Source: Gremmenia infestans
Taxonomy: Eukaryota; Ascomycota; Leotiomycetes; Helotiales; Hamatocanthoscyphaceae
DNA length: 64,000 nucleotides
NCBI GenBank assembly: GCA_032629725.1
Contig: JAFEVB010000012.1
Location: 1-64,000, forward strand
Direction of reading: 5' to 3'
Shown here: in pieces, positions 35,855 to 47,384 of the stretch
How the letters are laid out: each line of letters begins with the position of its first letter
Position numbering within the stretch: the stretch's first letter is position 1
Program-made: the position numbers and the translations under genes
Notes under the pieces: generated by a model
Told to the model about the DNA's origin: nothing
Databases searched by the model: none
The model's input: only the letters and a program-made list of their open reading frames with translations

Positions 35855-36432
35855 ATACGTATTTCCACGTTCGGCATTTAGTTTCTTGAAGGCGACATTC
35901 CTCGGTATGCTATACTTTCGCATAGATGGGATGGAGAGGAGGTGACCTTGAAGAATCTAACAGATGGTACGGGCAAGAACATGGCAGGCTATGGTAAGAT
36001 ACAGTTCTGCGGAGAACAAGCTAGGCGTGATGGCTTGCAATACTTCTGGGTGGACACCTGCTGTATCGACAAATCCAATGCCGTCGAGCTGGCATAGGCC
36101 ATCAATTCAATGTTTCATTGGTATCGGGATGCAACGAGATGCTATGTCATAGTTGTCGTATATCATGAGCCATCGTGTATTGCCTGGTAGACTCAGCCAA
36201 CTATCCTAGATTGCCCGGTGTTACGGATCCAGCGGCAGTAGATATTCGAGACTTCCTCCCAGAGTCATATCAAGGTTCAGTTATCATCACTACACGATCG
36301 TCACAAGTCAGGATTGGTCATCCTATCCAGATTTGTAAGCTAAGGGTCGTTAATGATAGTCTTCATATTTTGTCAAATGCGTCGAGACGGAAAGGACTAA
36401 TAAGTGGTAAGAATGTTCTTATTTTTGTGCTA
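35855..36432 (+). pseudogene. HET-domain / NB-ARC gene remnant
   Basis: From 35882 a frame reads FLEGDIPRYAILSHRWDGEE and continues with the HET-domain landmarks YFWVDTCCIDK and FHWYRDATRCYV. TAG stops lie at 35879-35881 and 36095-36097. After about 36175 the match moves to another frame and jumps to the middle of an NB-ARC domain (AAVDIRDFLPESYQGSVII, then TTRSSQVRIG and LHILSNASRR). The nucleotide-binding P-loop is missing. Intact relatives are HET-NB-ARC-repeat proteins that trigger death on non-self fusion. The deletion, frameshift and stops show that this copy is dead. No C-terminal repeats remain before the next gene. Confidence 0.8.
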
Positions 36433-36453
36433 TAGTGCTAATATTAATACTAC

Positions 36454-36707
36454 TCAGCCAAGCTTCTCTGCTTCTGGGCGTACTTTGATAATCAGCGCTT
36501 CCGAGGAAGCGGTAGTGATGTGTATTGGAGGTTGGAATCTGCGATGTTGATTTCGATTTTGGTTTCCTGAATGGGATGTTATTAGGATGTTTGTTTTATT
36601 TTATTTTTAAGAGGAGGGGAATGAAGGAGGAATGCTTTACACTTACGTTTTTCTTTCTGTTTCCAGGCTAGGAAGATGGCGAGAGCTGTGAGGGTGATGA
36701 CGGCCAT
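36454..36707 (-). CDS. Candidate small single-span membrane protein (57 residues)
   Basis: The model is exons 36647-36707 and 36454-36566 on the minus strand, with an 80-bp intron (GTAAGT-TTCAG). Exon 1 reads MAVITLTALAIFLAWKQKEK, one membrane segment followed by a basic stretch. Exon 2 ends EALIIKVRPEAEKLG and a stop. The splice sites are good and the join is in frame. The frame is open upstream of the ATG, so an extra exon is possible. I do not recognise the family. Its layout resembles the candidate at 43.2-43.5 kb. It starts just after the HET/NB-ARC remnant. Confidence 0.4.
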
Positions 36708-37199
36708 TGTTTGGAATGAATGGATCAGGGTTTCGGGTGCGTGCTGATGGAAGGAGGCTGTGCGTGACGAGGGGGTTTTTGTGAGTAAAGTTAAGCTTAA
36801 TTAAAACTCCTTGTGAATGGTGGAGGGTGTTTACTTATGGGTGGTATGTTGTACCAGCTTGTTTGATACCTGTGCTGAAAACTTTTCTTTCTATGTCTGT
36901 TAGAATGGGCAATAGAAGGTGAATTTGAAGATTTCCCTCTTAAAATAGCCGCATAGTATATTCGAGAATCGAAATGCGAATTCAGAATGGAATATCTTCA
37001 TTGAGGCGTATAAGAAGAATGAGAGGTTGTCCATCAGCCGTGTCATCAACGGGGCTGAACCGCACCCCTGCAAATCACTTCTGCTGTAGCACTACCTTGA
37101 GATGCCGGGACCCGATTCCTGCTTGTCAAATAGGTAGAAGTATAGCACAGTCAAATAAATGGACGTCGGTTATTTGCACAAAGTGATAACGACTTCTAT

Positions 37200-39668
37200 C
37201 TACGACTGGTAAGTAACACTGAAAATCTGGAATCCTTTAGCACCGCTGCTAACAATATCAATCGTCCCATTTAAGTTGATACTTAAATACTTGCCATTCC
37301 CCTTCATCAGGGAATACCCCTTGCCATTACTCATATCTGCGATGGTATATGTTTCTGCGCCAGACCTATCTTTGGCTAATGAAGTGTGGTCCGCAAGAAA
37401 CCTCCCATCAGCCGCACTGCTCAGCACGAAAGTTCCACCTCCTTGTCCGCCATCGATAGCAGTACCGCCCGTGGCATGGCTAACCCACCGTTGATTCTTG
37501 TTGCGATGATCGGAAGTTGCTTCTGTACCAGTGATATCGCTCGCGTTCAGTCCGGCAGTCACAGCATATCCATTCATCTCAAATACAAGATATCGCCCCT
37601 CGGTCAAGTATCCACGGACTGACTTAAAGCCTTCCTCGCTTAATTTCGAGGGGTCGGAATTTTCATTCTCGGGCCCAAAAGGTGCGGGGGGTTTGGTCGG
37701 GGGCTCGCCGTATTTTCCTTGGCAAATGGAGGCGGCGTCCCAATTGCCATTTGCGTCTTCTGAGGGAGTCATGGCTTCGACGAGGTTGGGTATCGAGTAG
37801 TCGGGCTTACTCGATTGTTAATAAATTTGGAATTGGAATCAAGATGTAACTTCACTTACATGGTCAAAGTCAAAAGCATTCAGGAGAGTAGACATGTGTT
37901 GGCGTCGCCATGCTGGCATTTGATCTGTGGTTGCACCGTTATAGCCGAGAGCCTCAAGCCATTGCTCTGCGTATAGAAATCAGTCACTTAGTGGGGTATG
38001 AATAGTCATGGGATCTTACCAACAAAGATAATCTGGGAATTGTGATCCGCCATTTCGGTGAAGACATTGCCTCCGCGTGTCCAAGGGGATACAATGTAAA
38101 AAGGAACTCGAAAGCCTGAATGAGTTAGCTGTTGTACAGATTGAAGTGAGGCATTCAAATATGCCTGGTCCTGTGTATGTCTGTCCTAGAAATCCGAAGA
38201 TATCGTTGTCTACATCGAGCCATTCTCCTGGCGTGCCGGGAGAAGAGTGGAAAGGGGTGATATGATCGCCCCAACCTCCGGTTTCTAGAACGTCTAAAGT
38301 TAAAACAGAATTACTTCAAAAGCTGCTAGTTCACATACCGTCATACGAAATCATAACCACCGTACTATTATACGCCGCGCCGTGGACTACTGCATCGACG
38401 ACTTTCTTTTGCAACCATGCGCCATCTCGTGGGAGATAAGGCACATGCTCGCTCAGCTCAGCAGGTCCTACAATCCAACTGACCTGTGGTAGAATACCAG
38501 CTGCAGCATCAGAGTAGAATTTGTCAAGCCCGGGATAGGAGTTCCCATATTTAGTAAGAGGATCGTCCTAAGTTTCAAGATTTTGGGGTCAGTTGAATAC
38601 TGCGGTGATATTTATGAGTTGAAGCAATGTCTTAGTCGTAGCCGAGTCTCCAAATATATCTGAAAAGTAAAGAGCTCTTGAATTGTCTGAGGTAGGGGAA
38701 ATCTTCCGAAAAGGTCACTTACTGGGCCTGCGTTCTGGTATTGGACAAAAGAGGACAGGGCATCATCTCCAAAATTGTCAACATCTTGGTAGACTTGCCA
38801 GGTCACTCCAGCATCTTGGTGAAATTCAGGGACTGTCTTCCAGCTGAACGGGAAACATGCAAATCCAGGAGCCTCACACCCTTAGACTTGTCAGTAAATT
38901 CCTCACGTGGGGTGATTAAACCACCTGGCGTTCCATTATTATCCAGAACTGCCCCTCCCTGATCTGGAGTTTGAGGTCCGCCTGGACAATTGACACTCCC
39001 TGTCATCCATGTTACTCGATTAGGTTCAGTTGCTGCAATTACACCTTCCTAGATTCCGGTTAGCTCGCAGTCTTGATACTCCCACTCACAGGACTCGAAT
39101 GTTCGGAGTCGAACCTGATACATGTCGGCAACTGTCCATGCCTCAGCAATGGAAAAATGAACTGGAAGATCCTGTCTCCGAAAATGGGCCCAACTTGTCG
39201 GGGTATTGTTGACCGCCCATAGATTATTCAAGTCGTTATTAAGACAAGCCTGATTGTTTTGGAAGCTATTTTGACCCGCACCAGTACACTGTGTAGATTC
39301 TGTCCAATTTCCACCTAGATAGTTTATGTAATAAGGAAGCAGTGTTTCTGCCTCGGTCGAGATGTCCGGTGTAACTTTTCTAACGATGTGTCAGGCGACT
39401 CCAACTTGGATTGAAAGAATAGACACACTGCTGAAAGGTGTTTTTGCCATCTGCATTTACTTGAACGTTTGGATCGGAGAAACCACGAACACCAGCCATA
39501 GTTCCAAAATACTACTTTTAGTCAGAGGGTTGTTCATGGCGGAAATGAGATTCGTATTACATGGTCAAAGGCCCTGTTTTCCTGCATGAACAGAACTACA
39601 TGTTTGATATCTTTTAGAGAACCTGCTGAAACTATGGCAGCATGTATGAAAATAAAAGCTGCTTTCAT
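37200..39668 (-). CDS. Secreted phospholipase C-type phosphoesterase (non-haemolytic PLC family)
   Basis: Ten exons on the minus strand: 39561-39668, 39429-39511, 39115-39379, 38935-39058, 38723-38880, 38339-38567, 38165-38284, 38020-38115, 37860-37966 and 37200-37805, all in frame, 631 residues. The start MKAAFIFIHAAIVSA looks like a short signal peptide. Family landmarks are HVVLFMQENRAFDHYFGTM near the start, VSWIVGPAELSEH, MISYDETGGWGDHITPFHS and YIVSPWTRGGNVFTEMADHN. The last exon carries the C-terminal extension common in fungal members. The family cleaves phosphocholine-type or other phosphodiesters outside the cell. Intron 7 has a GC donor (GCATAT). The gene is divergent from a multicopper oxidase 976 bp away. 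Confidence 0.88.
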
Positions 39669-40644
39669 TTCGAAACCTGGTGCGGTGATTTCACCTGAGG
39701 GGCAAACAGGATGGAACGAGGTTGAAAGTATATTATATGGGCCACAAAGCTGTGTACGCGGAATGTCAAATGATCATTTATACTTGGGTACAAATGTAAG
39801 ACCTTCATGTAAGCGAGGGACATGGCATCTGATCTGTTGACAGCTTTCCCGACTAGGCAGTTGAGTTGGTAAGGACACTGGAAAATCCGCACCCGTTCAC
39901 CTTGTGAGCGACCGTCTTCATCCATCGCTATCATGGACGAGTGAGGTCCCGAGCGCTTGAAGAATACCTCCGTAGCAGGGTTGCATTAGACTCAAGCCCT
40001 GTCGATCAAGGATATCTGGTGACGATACATACCTCGATGCTTCATGCTTTTTGTCCGACTGTGCGATAAGAAAAAGGGGAAGGGTGCTAGCACGAGCTAC
40101 GAAGTCTACATGGTCGGTGCGCGAGGTGCTTATTTTAACTTCGACGACGACCGCCTGCTACTTATTCCCTCGAGCGTGCACGAATGAAGCATCAAAGTCT
40201 CGCTGTGAACTTGTATCGCAATCAAGTCGAAAAGCATGCACCACTACGGTGATATAAAGTTGCAGTTACGATGCTTGCAAGGAACACGGCGGTAGTGATC
40301 GGAAGAGGGGAAGAAGGCACGAGCGAATGGCTCCTACCCCATTGGTTCAACGTTGGATTCCCCCAAAACTCGCTCGACAAGCTTTTGAGTGACCTGCAGG
40401 CCAGATAACTGAATCGCATGTGATTGATTTCTACAGATTGCTTCCATCAAGTTATTCATATCGTCTTTCTCCTTCCTCTCCGATTCAAATGTCGCTCTTT
40501 TTCTCTCTCTCTGAAAGTCCCACGTTGCATTGAACGATGCAATCATAAGCCGTCGCTGTCTTATTTTCATCTCGAAGTAACATAGTTGTCTGGAGGAAAA
40601 GTCTTACGAGAAATGAAGGCGACATGTGATGCTTTTCCCGTGCC
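39669..40644. promoter_or_regulatory. Divergent promoter region between PLC and multicopper oxidase genes
   Basis: 976 bp separate two start codons pointing apart. A minus-strand frame at 40334-40570 (MKIRQRRLMIASF) has coding-like composition but no recognised domain. I treat it as doubtful. Confidence 0.45.
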
Positions 40645-42783
40645 ATGGCTTCAAGACCGACTTCATATCTCCTCGCATCACTTCTTATTTCCTGTCTTCT
40701 GTCTTTTGGATTCAGCTATAGAGAATTGTTTCCAAGCCCGAAAATATTCCAGAAATTCTCAAATGATATTTTCGACAAATCTGGAATCTCAATACCATTA
40801 CATCCCGAAAGACACATATCAAGGGCACCTACAACTATCAAACTCCACTGGGAGATAACACAGGGGCATAGGTCTCCAGATGGTGTTAGAAAACTCGTTT
40901 ACCTCATTAACGGTACGTTGTCTAACCACTTTCTGATCAGATTTGGCGCTGACACATATCCAGGATTGTTCCCAGGTCCTACTATCGAGGCCCGTTCTGG
41001 TGATACTATCAAAGTAGGAGTACACAATCTGTTAAAGTATGAAGGGGTCGCCATCCACTGGCATGGAATTCACATGAAAGGTGAGCTTGTACAATCACGT
41101 GATTCTATAGCATTTCCCCCAACTCTGCTCTAGGCGCAAACAGAATGGACGGCGCGGTAGGGATAACGCAAAATCCTATTCAACCAGGTTGTAATATGAC
41201 TTACGAATTTGGGATTGAAGATACCCAGGCGGGAACATTCTGGTTTGTCAAAGCCTCGGTAATATTTCCAGGTACTGATCTCGTTTAGGTATCACTCCCA
41301 TTTAGGAATCCAACGTGCCGATGGTCTTTATGGTGGACTTATTATACATTCTCCTCTTATAGACAAAATTCATAAGACAAAACTTCCAGAGTACAAGGAA
41401 GAATCTCTTCTTCTCGTGGGCGATTGGTATCACAGATCCGCGGAAGATGTACAGGCGAGCTATGTAAACCATGACAGCTGGGGACGTGAGGTATGTTTGA
41501 TAAAAACTAAGTAAACATTGGAATAAAGGCTAACTGAGAACATAGCCGGTTCCTGACTCTCTTCTGATCAACGGCATGGGCTCATTCAATTGTTCCAAGG
41601 CTGTCCAATCTCGTCCCCTAGACTGCGCCCAATCTTCGAATTCCCCATTGGTTTTGAACCAGCCGCGGACACGACTGAGAGTCGTTAATGTAGGGTTAGT
41701 TGACCATAACAAGATCGGTTGATATAGTCAATAGGCTGATGATTTCAGAGCAATATCTGGACTCGTTTTCCGGATGCCTCATTGTCACATGACTATAATT
41801 GAGATTGATGGTGGAAATGAAATCGAAAGATCGGCAGAGGTATCATCGGTGGGTATACTTTACCCTGGTGAAAGAATGGACCTGCTTGTCGAATGTCCTA
41901 TGGGCTCTGAGGCAGCAGGTTCCCATTTGAGTATTACTTTGGACGCAGAGTATGCACCTTGAAGAAGGAATCAAAACATAATTGACTATAAAGTAGGAAC
42001 TTTGCCATTCAAAACAAGGCTCTCACACCTACCCACACATTTCCAATTTCGACCACCGCCCATGTTCTTACGAAGCGAGGACACCCGTATCTTCCACCTA
42101 AAATAGTAAAGGGTGAGGGATACTTCGATCTCGCAGAAGTGAATGGGACAGCGCTCCCAGACAACAAGTTTTCTATGATCGCTGATCAGACAGTTCTTCT
42201 TTACACGAAGATGGAAATACTAGCGCGTTTCGGAAACGTTCCTGTGGGGTTTATCAATCGCACTACATGGGCCGCCCAAAGCTCTCCGCCGGAGCCTTTG
42301 GTAGATCTGGACAGGGTAAACCGGGATAAGAACCAGTTGGTGGCATGGATTTCGATCTCTCGAGATCAATCAAGCCCAACCTGGGTGGATATCGTGGTCA
42401 ACAACCTAGACGAAAAGGGACATCCCTTTCATTTAGTAAGTACCTGCTTCTCATATCCAAGAATCTCACATTGATTTTAATTCTCCCACCAGCATGGCTA
42501 TGACTTCTACGTCCTCTCTCAATACTACCCCACAAGGCGGGGCTACCACGCATATAACCCATTCGATCGATCCACTCGACCAACGTCATCTGACCTCCCA
42601 GGCGGCCCTCATAATCTCGCAAATCCGCCCTTGAAGGATACTGTATATGTTCCCAGTCAGGGGTATGTTGTTCTCCGGATTCGCGCGGACAATGTTGGGA
42701 TCTGGTTCTTTCATTGCCATATTCTCTGGCATAGTGGGGCAGGGATGGCTATGGCGCTGGAGGTCGGATATCATAATGAATGA
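40645..42783 (+). CDS. Multicopper oxidase (ascorbate oxidase/laccase-like)
   Basis: Seven exons: 40645-41080, 41134-41242, 41289-41490, 41546-41694, 41749-41949, 41997-42435 and 42493-42783, in frame, 608 residues. The N-terminus (TSYLLASLLISCLLSFGFS) is a signal peptide or anchor. All four copper boxes are present: HWHGIH, YHSHLG, HPFHLHG and HCHILWHSGAGM. The residue at the type 1 copper axial position is Met, as in ascorbate oxidase and low-potential enzymes. Such enzymes oxidise phenols, ascorbate or metal ions and reduce oxygen to water, usually outside the cell; related fungal enzymes act in pigment making. An upstream secreted phosphoesterase shares its promoter region. Confidence 0.9.
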
Positions 42784-43165
42784 GAATGACTGTTCCTGGC
42801 CTACACACCTTCATATGTGCTCATTGGTCGCTTGGAGGTCGGGAGTGGAAAGTAAGCTCGTTGAAGCTTGTGAAACTGAAACATGCTGAGCTGAACAAGT
42901 GAGTATGGTTTGTTCTCTCATTGGTGCGGTTTTACTATTATGACATTGGATGTTTGCAAGTACTGTGGTGCGAATGGAGACACAAGAGTGTTTGATTTTA
43001 TTATTTCTTGTCTGTCGAAGTCGTAACATGTCTTTTATATTCATGTACGCCTTGGGGTATTCGCCTTTCTAGTCCCCACCGCAGCAGCACTGCGCAGCCC
43101 ATATACTTTGAACATTAAAAAGTCTAAATCATTTCTGTCATCCGTCCTGTATCAGACATCCCATT
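42784..43165. other. 3' region of the multicopper oxidase gene
   Basis: No gene is visible. Confidence 0.5.
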
Positions 43166-43520
43166 TCATTTTTTATCAGAAGTTCTTCCTGCGATTTCAT
43201 TCGATCCGTTCATGTTGTTGCAAAACCCGAGCCAAGGAGCCCAGAAAGTCGCTGATGTCTTCTCGAGGCGAAGTGGTGGCTCGTGGGGTACTGGCTCGTG
43301 GATAGAGAGATGGGTTTCAATACCGGGAACTGGTAGGAGTAACGTTTCAGCTAAGTTTTATCTCTTCGCGGTTATAGATGCAGTAGATGCAGTAGATGCG
43401 TTGAACTTACTTTGTGCCATATGCTGTCTGCGTGTGATGATTATTGCAACTGCTGCTAGTAGTATGGAAATAGAACCGCAGACCAGAGCAATGATATTGT
43501 CGGTGGATACTTTACAAGTA
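43166..43520 (-). CDS. Candidate small single-span membrane protein, 5' end unresolved
   Basis: A minus-strand exon ending at 43411 reads STDNIIALVCGSISILLAAV then AIIITRRQHMAQ: a membrane segment followed by an Arg-rich cytosolic start. A GTAAGT donor joins it in frame across an 81-bp intron (ACCAG acceptor) to 43166-43329, which reads IPGIETHLSIHEPVPHEPPL onward and ends SDKK and a stop. I cannot find a start codon for the first exon, so a further 5' exon is likely. The family is unknown to me; the layout matches the candidate at 36.5-36.7 kb. Confidence 0.4.
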
Positions 43521-44176
43521 TTAGGTAGAGAAAGACTGAGGATTGGGAGTGCTACTAACGCATGGTATAAATAAGTTAAGTGGTTGGAGTTTAGTTATAA
43601 TGATGTTTGTTTTGATTGATGTTTGAGTTGTATAAAAAGAAGCTGGACGTTCGTAGGATCTAATATAGAAATCTAGAGGGCTGACTGCACGCTGAACTGG
43701 ACGTTTCGTAGGATTGCTCAAAACATCCCACAGCGCCTACAACCAATGAATGTCTCCTCGCAAGGCTGTTGAAGCGATGGAACCCTCCGCCCAGCATACT
43801 CACAGGACTATCTACTATACTATTTACTGCATACTATTACCAAGAAACGCCTAACTATATACTCTACCTACCGAAATTCTGAATACAAGCATAAGAAAGA
43901 TCTAATCTGGCTTAATAAAGGAAAAACCAGATGACTCTAGCAACGTATGTGGTAACCATAGGAGGAAACGGAAATATGTGTGCCTAGTTAAAAGAAAAGC
44001 TTCAGCTCTATTAAGTCACCCCATTTTAACGTAGAATGAAGAAATAAAACAGGAAAATCATAAATGCTGTTTAATCCCTATAGTGATTTACAGCCTCCTC
44101 CAGAGTAGTTGCACGGGTGAGCTTGCCGAACCCTTAACCAAGATCATAGTGTTTTTATGATGCTCGGAGCGAGCGA
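43521..44176. other. Intergenic
   Basis: Contains a partial direct repeat: ctggacgttcgtaggat near 43.64 kb and ctggacgtttcgtaggat near 43.70 kb. No gene is visible. Confidence 0.4.
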
Positions 44177-44216
44177 GGACCTCCGGGACGAAATGTCAAT
44201 TTCGTCCCGGAGGTCC
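44177..44216. repeat. Perfect 18-bp hairpin
   Basis: GGACCTCCGGGACGAAAT and its exact reverse complement are separated by the four bases GTCA. It sits 40 bp before the fold-back element and may be a separate palindrome insertion or part of a larger repeat. Confidence 0.8.
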
Positions 44217-44256
44217 AATTCTTTACGCCGATGCTTCCGCGACGCTGATTAGCTAT

Positions 44257-44517
44257 ACCCGTTGGCCTGAGGCCGCCCCAGACTTGACTCCCCGACACCA
44301 CCCCACCTCAGTGGTGGTTGGGCAAAGCGAAGTGGTCACCAAAGCGGAGTGGTCACTCACCAAACCCCGTCTGTGCGTAGACTTTGCGGGTTTTCCAAAA
44401 ACGCACGGGTAGGCTTCTTATATAGGTAAAAGGTGACCACTTCGCTTTGCCCAACCACCACTGAGGTGGTGTCGGGGGTGGGGTTGTCAACTAGGGGGCG
44501 GCCTCAGGCCAATGGGT
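44257..44517. mobile_element. Fold-back/MITE-like element with about 85-bp inverted arms
   Basis: The left arm starts ACCCGTTGGCCTGAGGCC. The right arm, reverse complemented, starts ACCCATTGGCCTGAGGCC. Both run through a shared GGTTGGGCAAAGCGAAGTGG block, with small gaps between them. About 90 bp separate the arms. There is no coding frame and no clear target duplication in the flanks (agctat on the left, aggtgc on the right), so the superfamily is unassigned. Confidence 0.75.
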
Positions 44518-45253
44518 AGGTGCATAACCTCGTTTTACAGAACAGAGTAGAGAAGCATCGACATGCCGACTTGGTTGCCCGACGCTAAGAAATTGTCACC
44601 TTCAGCATCACACTGACGCTCCCCCTATCAACGAGGCTGAAGTCCCCCTACTTTGCCGCGCACATATTAGTCAAGTGAGAAAGGTTAGGAGGAAAGGACG
44701 GCACCAGTTTATTATAATGTGATGCGTGCCACACGTGGCATATTATAAGTTTGCAGATCAATGCGGCATTTTTATATCCAGTTTAAGGAGCATAATAAAG
44801 AGTTTGAGGATTTGTTATTGGCAGCCTTTCTATAGAGCAAGCCTTGATGACCCTTTTAGTACCTATCACGTGATATACATATCCCTTATCGACTGGGGAC
44901 AGCCCTTCCCTTCTGAGAAGGTCCGATCTCGGCTCGGTTGACTTTTAGCGCGACCAAAAAAGTCCAATCCCAATTCCTTCAAGTTCGATATCACAAGCTT
45001 CATGAATCATAGACAAAGACCCACAGATGTCCCAAACAGCCAATCCCCCATCATTCGGCACGCGGTAAGATAAGATTAAGCGCGTACGGGCCTCGGTATC
45101 GCGCTTTTTTCTTGGACTTAGATCCTTAGATCTCTCGTATCTCGCCTCATATTTCATACTTCTTTCTCTTCCCTTTTTCCTTTTGTATAGAGTACAGATT
45201 TTCTCTTGCATTATAGAATCTTAGACTTTCTTTTGCTTTACGGGTTAGACAAG
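44518..45253. other. Upstream region of the peroxidase gene
   Basis: No gene is visible. The last 150 bp are pyrimidine-rich, usual for a fungal promoter and 5' UTR. Confidence 0.5.
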
Positions 45254-46323
45254 ATGGGTCAGAGTGGAGACTTTGAGGCTGTCCGGAAGGATATTGCCAA
45301 GTTGATGCATCAGCCAGAGTTTGATGATGGAAGTGCAGGTCCAATTCTTGTACGTCTTGCATGGTATGTACCCTTCACATTTTCACATCTTCGTATACTG
45401 GCTTTGGGAGACTGTTTGCGTATATTCCCAGCCTTCGCTGCTAACTGATATTCAATAGGCATTCAGCAGGTACATATGACGCCGAAACAGATACAGGCGG
45501 CTCGAACGGTGCAGGGATGCGATATGAAGCCGAAGGTGGTGACCCAGCGAATGCCGGGTTACAACACGCGAGGGTCTTCCTCGAAACTGTCAAAGAGAAA
45601 CACCCTTGGATAACTTACGCGGATCTCTGGACGCTGGGCGGTATAGTGGCAATCAAGGAGATGGGAGGTCCCGAGATACCGTGGAAAGGTGGACGAACAG
45701 ACTACGTGGACGATTCGAAACTTCCTCCGAGAGGCAGACTTCCAGATGGTGCGCAAGGATCGGATCACTTGCGGTTCATATTCTATCGGATGGGGTTCAA
45801 TGACCAGGAAATCGTAGCGCTTTCAGGAGCTCATAATCTTGGACGGTGTCATAGTGATCGATCTGGCTTTGAAGGCGCCTGGGTCAACAATCCTACAAGA
45901 TTTTCAAATCAATATTTCCGTCTTCTACTCTCGCTGCAATGGAGGAAGAAGAAGCTACCAAATGGGGTGGAACAATATGTCAACTATGACGAGGATTCCG
46001 AGGCCGAACTCATGATGCTGCCGACGGATATCGCGCTTACTCAAGACAAGAGCTTTCGGACATGGGTGGAATTGTACGCGCGGGATAAAGATAGATTCTT
46101 TGAAGATTTCAGCAAGGTGTTTTCGAAATTGATTGAGTTGGGCATTGTGAGGGATGAGGACGGAAAGGTCACGAATGCGGATAATGAGAGAGGTGGGTAT
46201 CATGCTGCGCCAAAGAAGAAGGCGACACCTGGAAGCCCAACGAAGAGTACTGATGACAAGGTGGGACCGAGTGAAGCGGAGCCTTTGAAGGAGGAGAATA
46301 AGCTATATAGGTCGAGGCTATAG
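45254..46323 (+). CDS. Cytochrome c peroxidase-type haem peroxidase
   Basis: Exons 45254-45363 and 45459-46323 give 324 residues, with a 95-bp GTATGT-ATAG intron. The start MGQSGDFEAVRKDI follows directly on the class I peroxidase fold, so there is no mitochondrial targeting sequence. Distal Arg34, Trp37 and His38 lie in RLAWH (the Trp codon spans the intron), the proximal His162 in ALSGAHNLG, and the radical-site Trp is Trp178 in FEGAW. LMMLPTD carries the usual Asp. The C-terminus has a Lys/Pro/Ser tail (AAPKKKATPGSPTK). The enzyme removes hydrogen peroxide using an electron donor; a cytosolic place is likely without a presequence. It fits fungal 'putative haem-binding peroxidase' relatives rather than the classic mitochondrial Ccp1. 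Confidence 0.92.
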
Positions 46324-47384
46324 GATTGAGATGAAGTGTAAATATAAGTATGGGGATTTAGACTGCGTAGACTTTTGGCAGACATATAATTAGATATAGA
46401 GCTAGACGTTGCGAATACATTAGAATTCTCTTCTGCAGCGGGGCCTTCAATCCTTAAAGAGTAGTCTGTCAAAGGAAGGGTGAGAGAGAGTAGGACAAGA
46501 CCCCGATTTAGGTGCATTGCATAACCGCAGATAAGGTCTTGCGGCTCCAAAAAGAGAAGGAGGAATTTCTTATGGCTCCACGTGATATGCATGCAGCTCG
46601 GAAACTTCCCCTGACATTGGTGGGAATAGCACACCAATTAGACATTAAGCCTTCCAACGTGCTAGATTGAATCGCGAATGTTTCTATACAGTAACGAGGA
46701 ATGTAGTTAGGCTTACCCGATGCAGCAACATAATATCACAAAACAGATAATGCGAAACGTTACATACGGCTATACTATTTACGTCCCCCTCTAGAAGTAA
46801 TCCCCACGCATTTGTGCTGAAGCTTGGACTATAGAATGTGAAGGTAGCGCCCACATTGGTGTCGTAATCTCGGGGGGATAGCGGCAGCTTGAGGCTATTG
46901 ATTGATATCATAGACAAGTGTAGCTAGCCCTTGACAAACAAAAGGTAGAGAAGAGAAAGAACTTGATCTGCCATCACTTGAGGGTCTTGATCAGCTTATT
47001 ATCAACTTATTATCAACTTCTTATCTTTGTATCTATTTATATTTTCGGCTTATTTTAACCTTAAGTCTTCTTTCCGACCATAGCGGCTAGTCTTGATTCG
47101 GGTGACTTGCCCCATCCTACGGTGTCCTACCGCGGGTCGTCAAGCCTCCCAATAATAATTCAAACGGGCAGCGACTTATAACTGCCAGCCACGTTCTTTC
47201 GTATGTGGCTCCTCTGCCACTGCCACTTCCAATCAAGAACGTCTCCCCACGTCGAGATCGAGGAAGGCTGCACCGAATCTCTCATCCTACGTCGTATCCA
47301 TCCAGCATCCTATGTCCATCTCTCTGCGATAGGAGCCCGCACCCCCGAAACGTTGTCACTGTTGCATCGCTAGGCTTCCCCGCC
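46324..47384. other. Intergenic region with one doubtful small frame
   Basis: A minus-strand frame at 46684-46917 (MSMISINSLKLPLSPRDYD) has plausible codon use and ends next to a possible GTAAGC donor after MLLHR. It has no recognised domain and no second exon I could confirm. An in-frame kinase ATG at 47205 is noted under the kinase. Confidence 0.35.

Noticed and set aside
39049..39400. PLC-type gene as a pseudogene broken by several stops
   Set aside because: All stops fall in short introns. Ten exons join in frame; only the GC donor is unusual.
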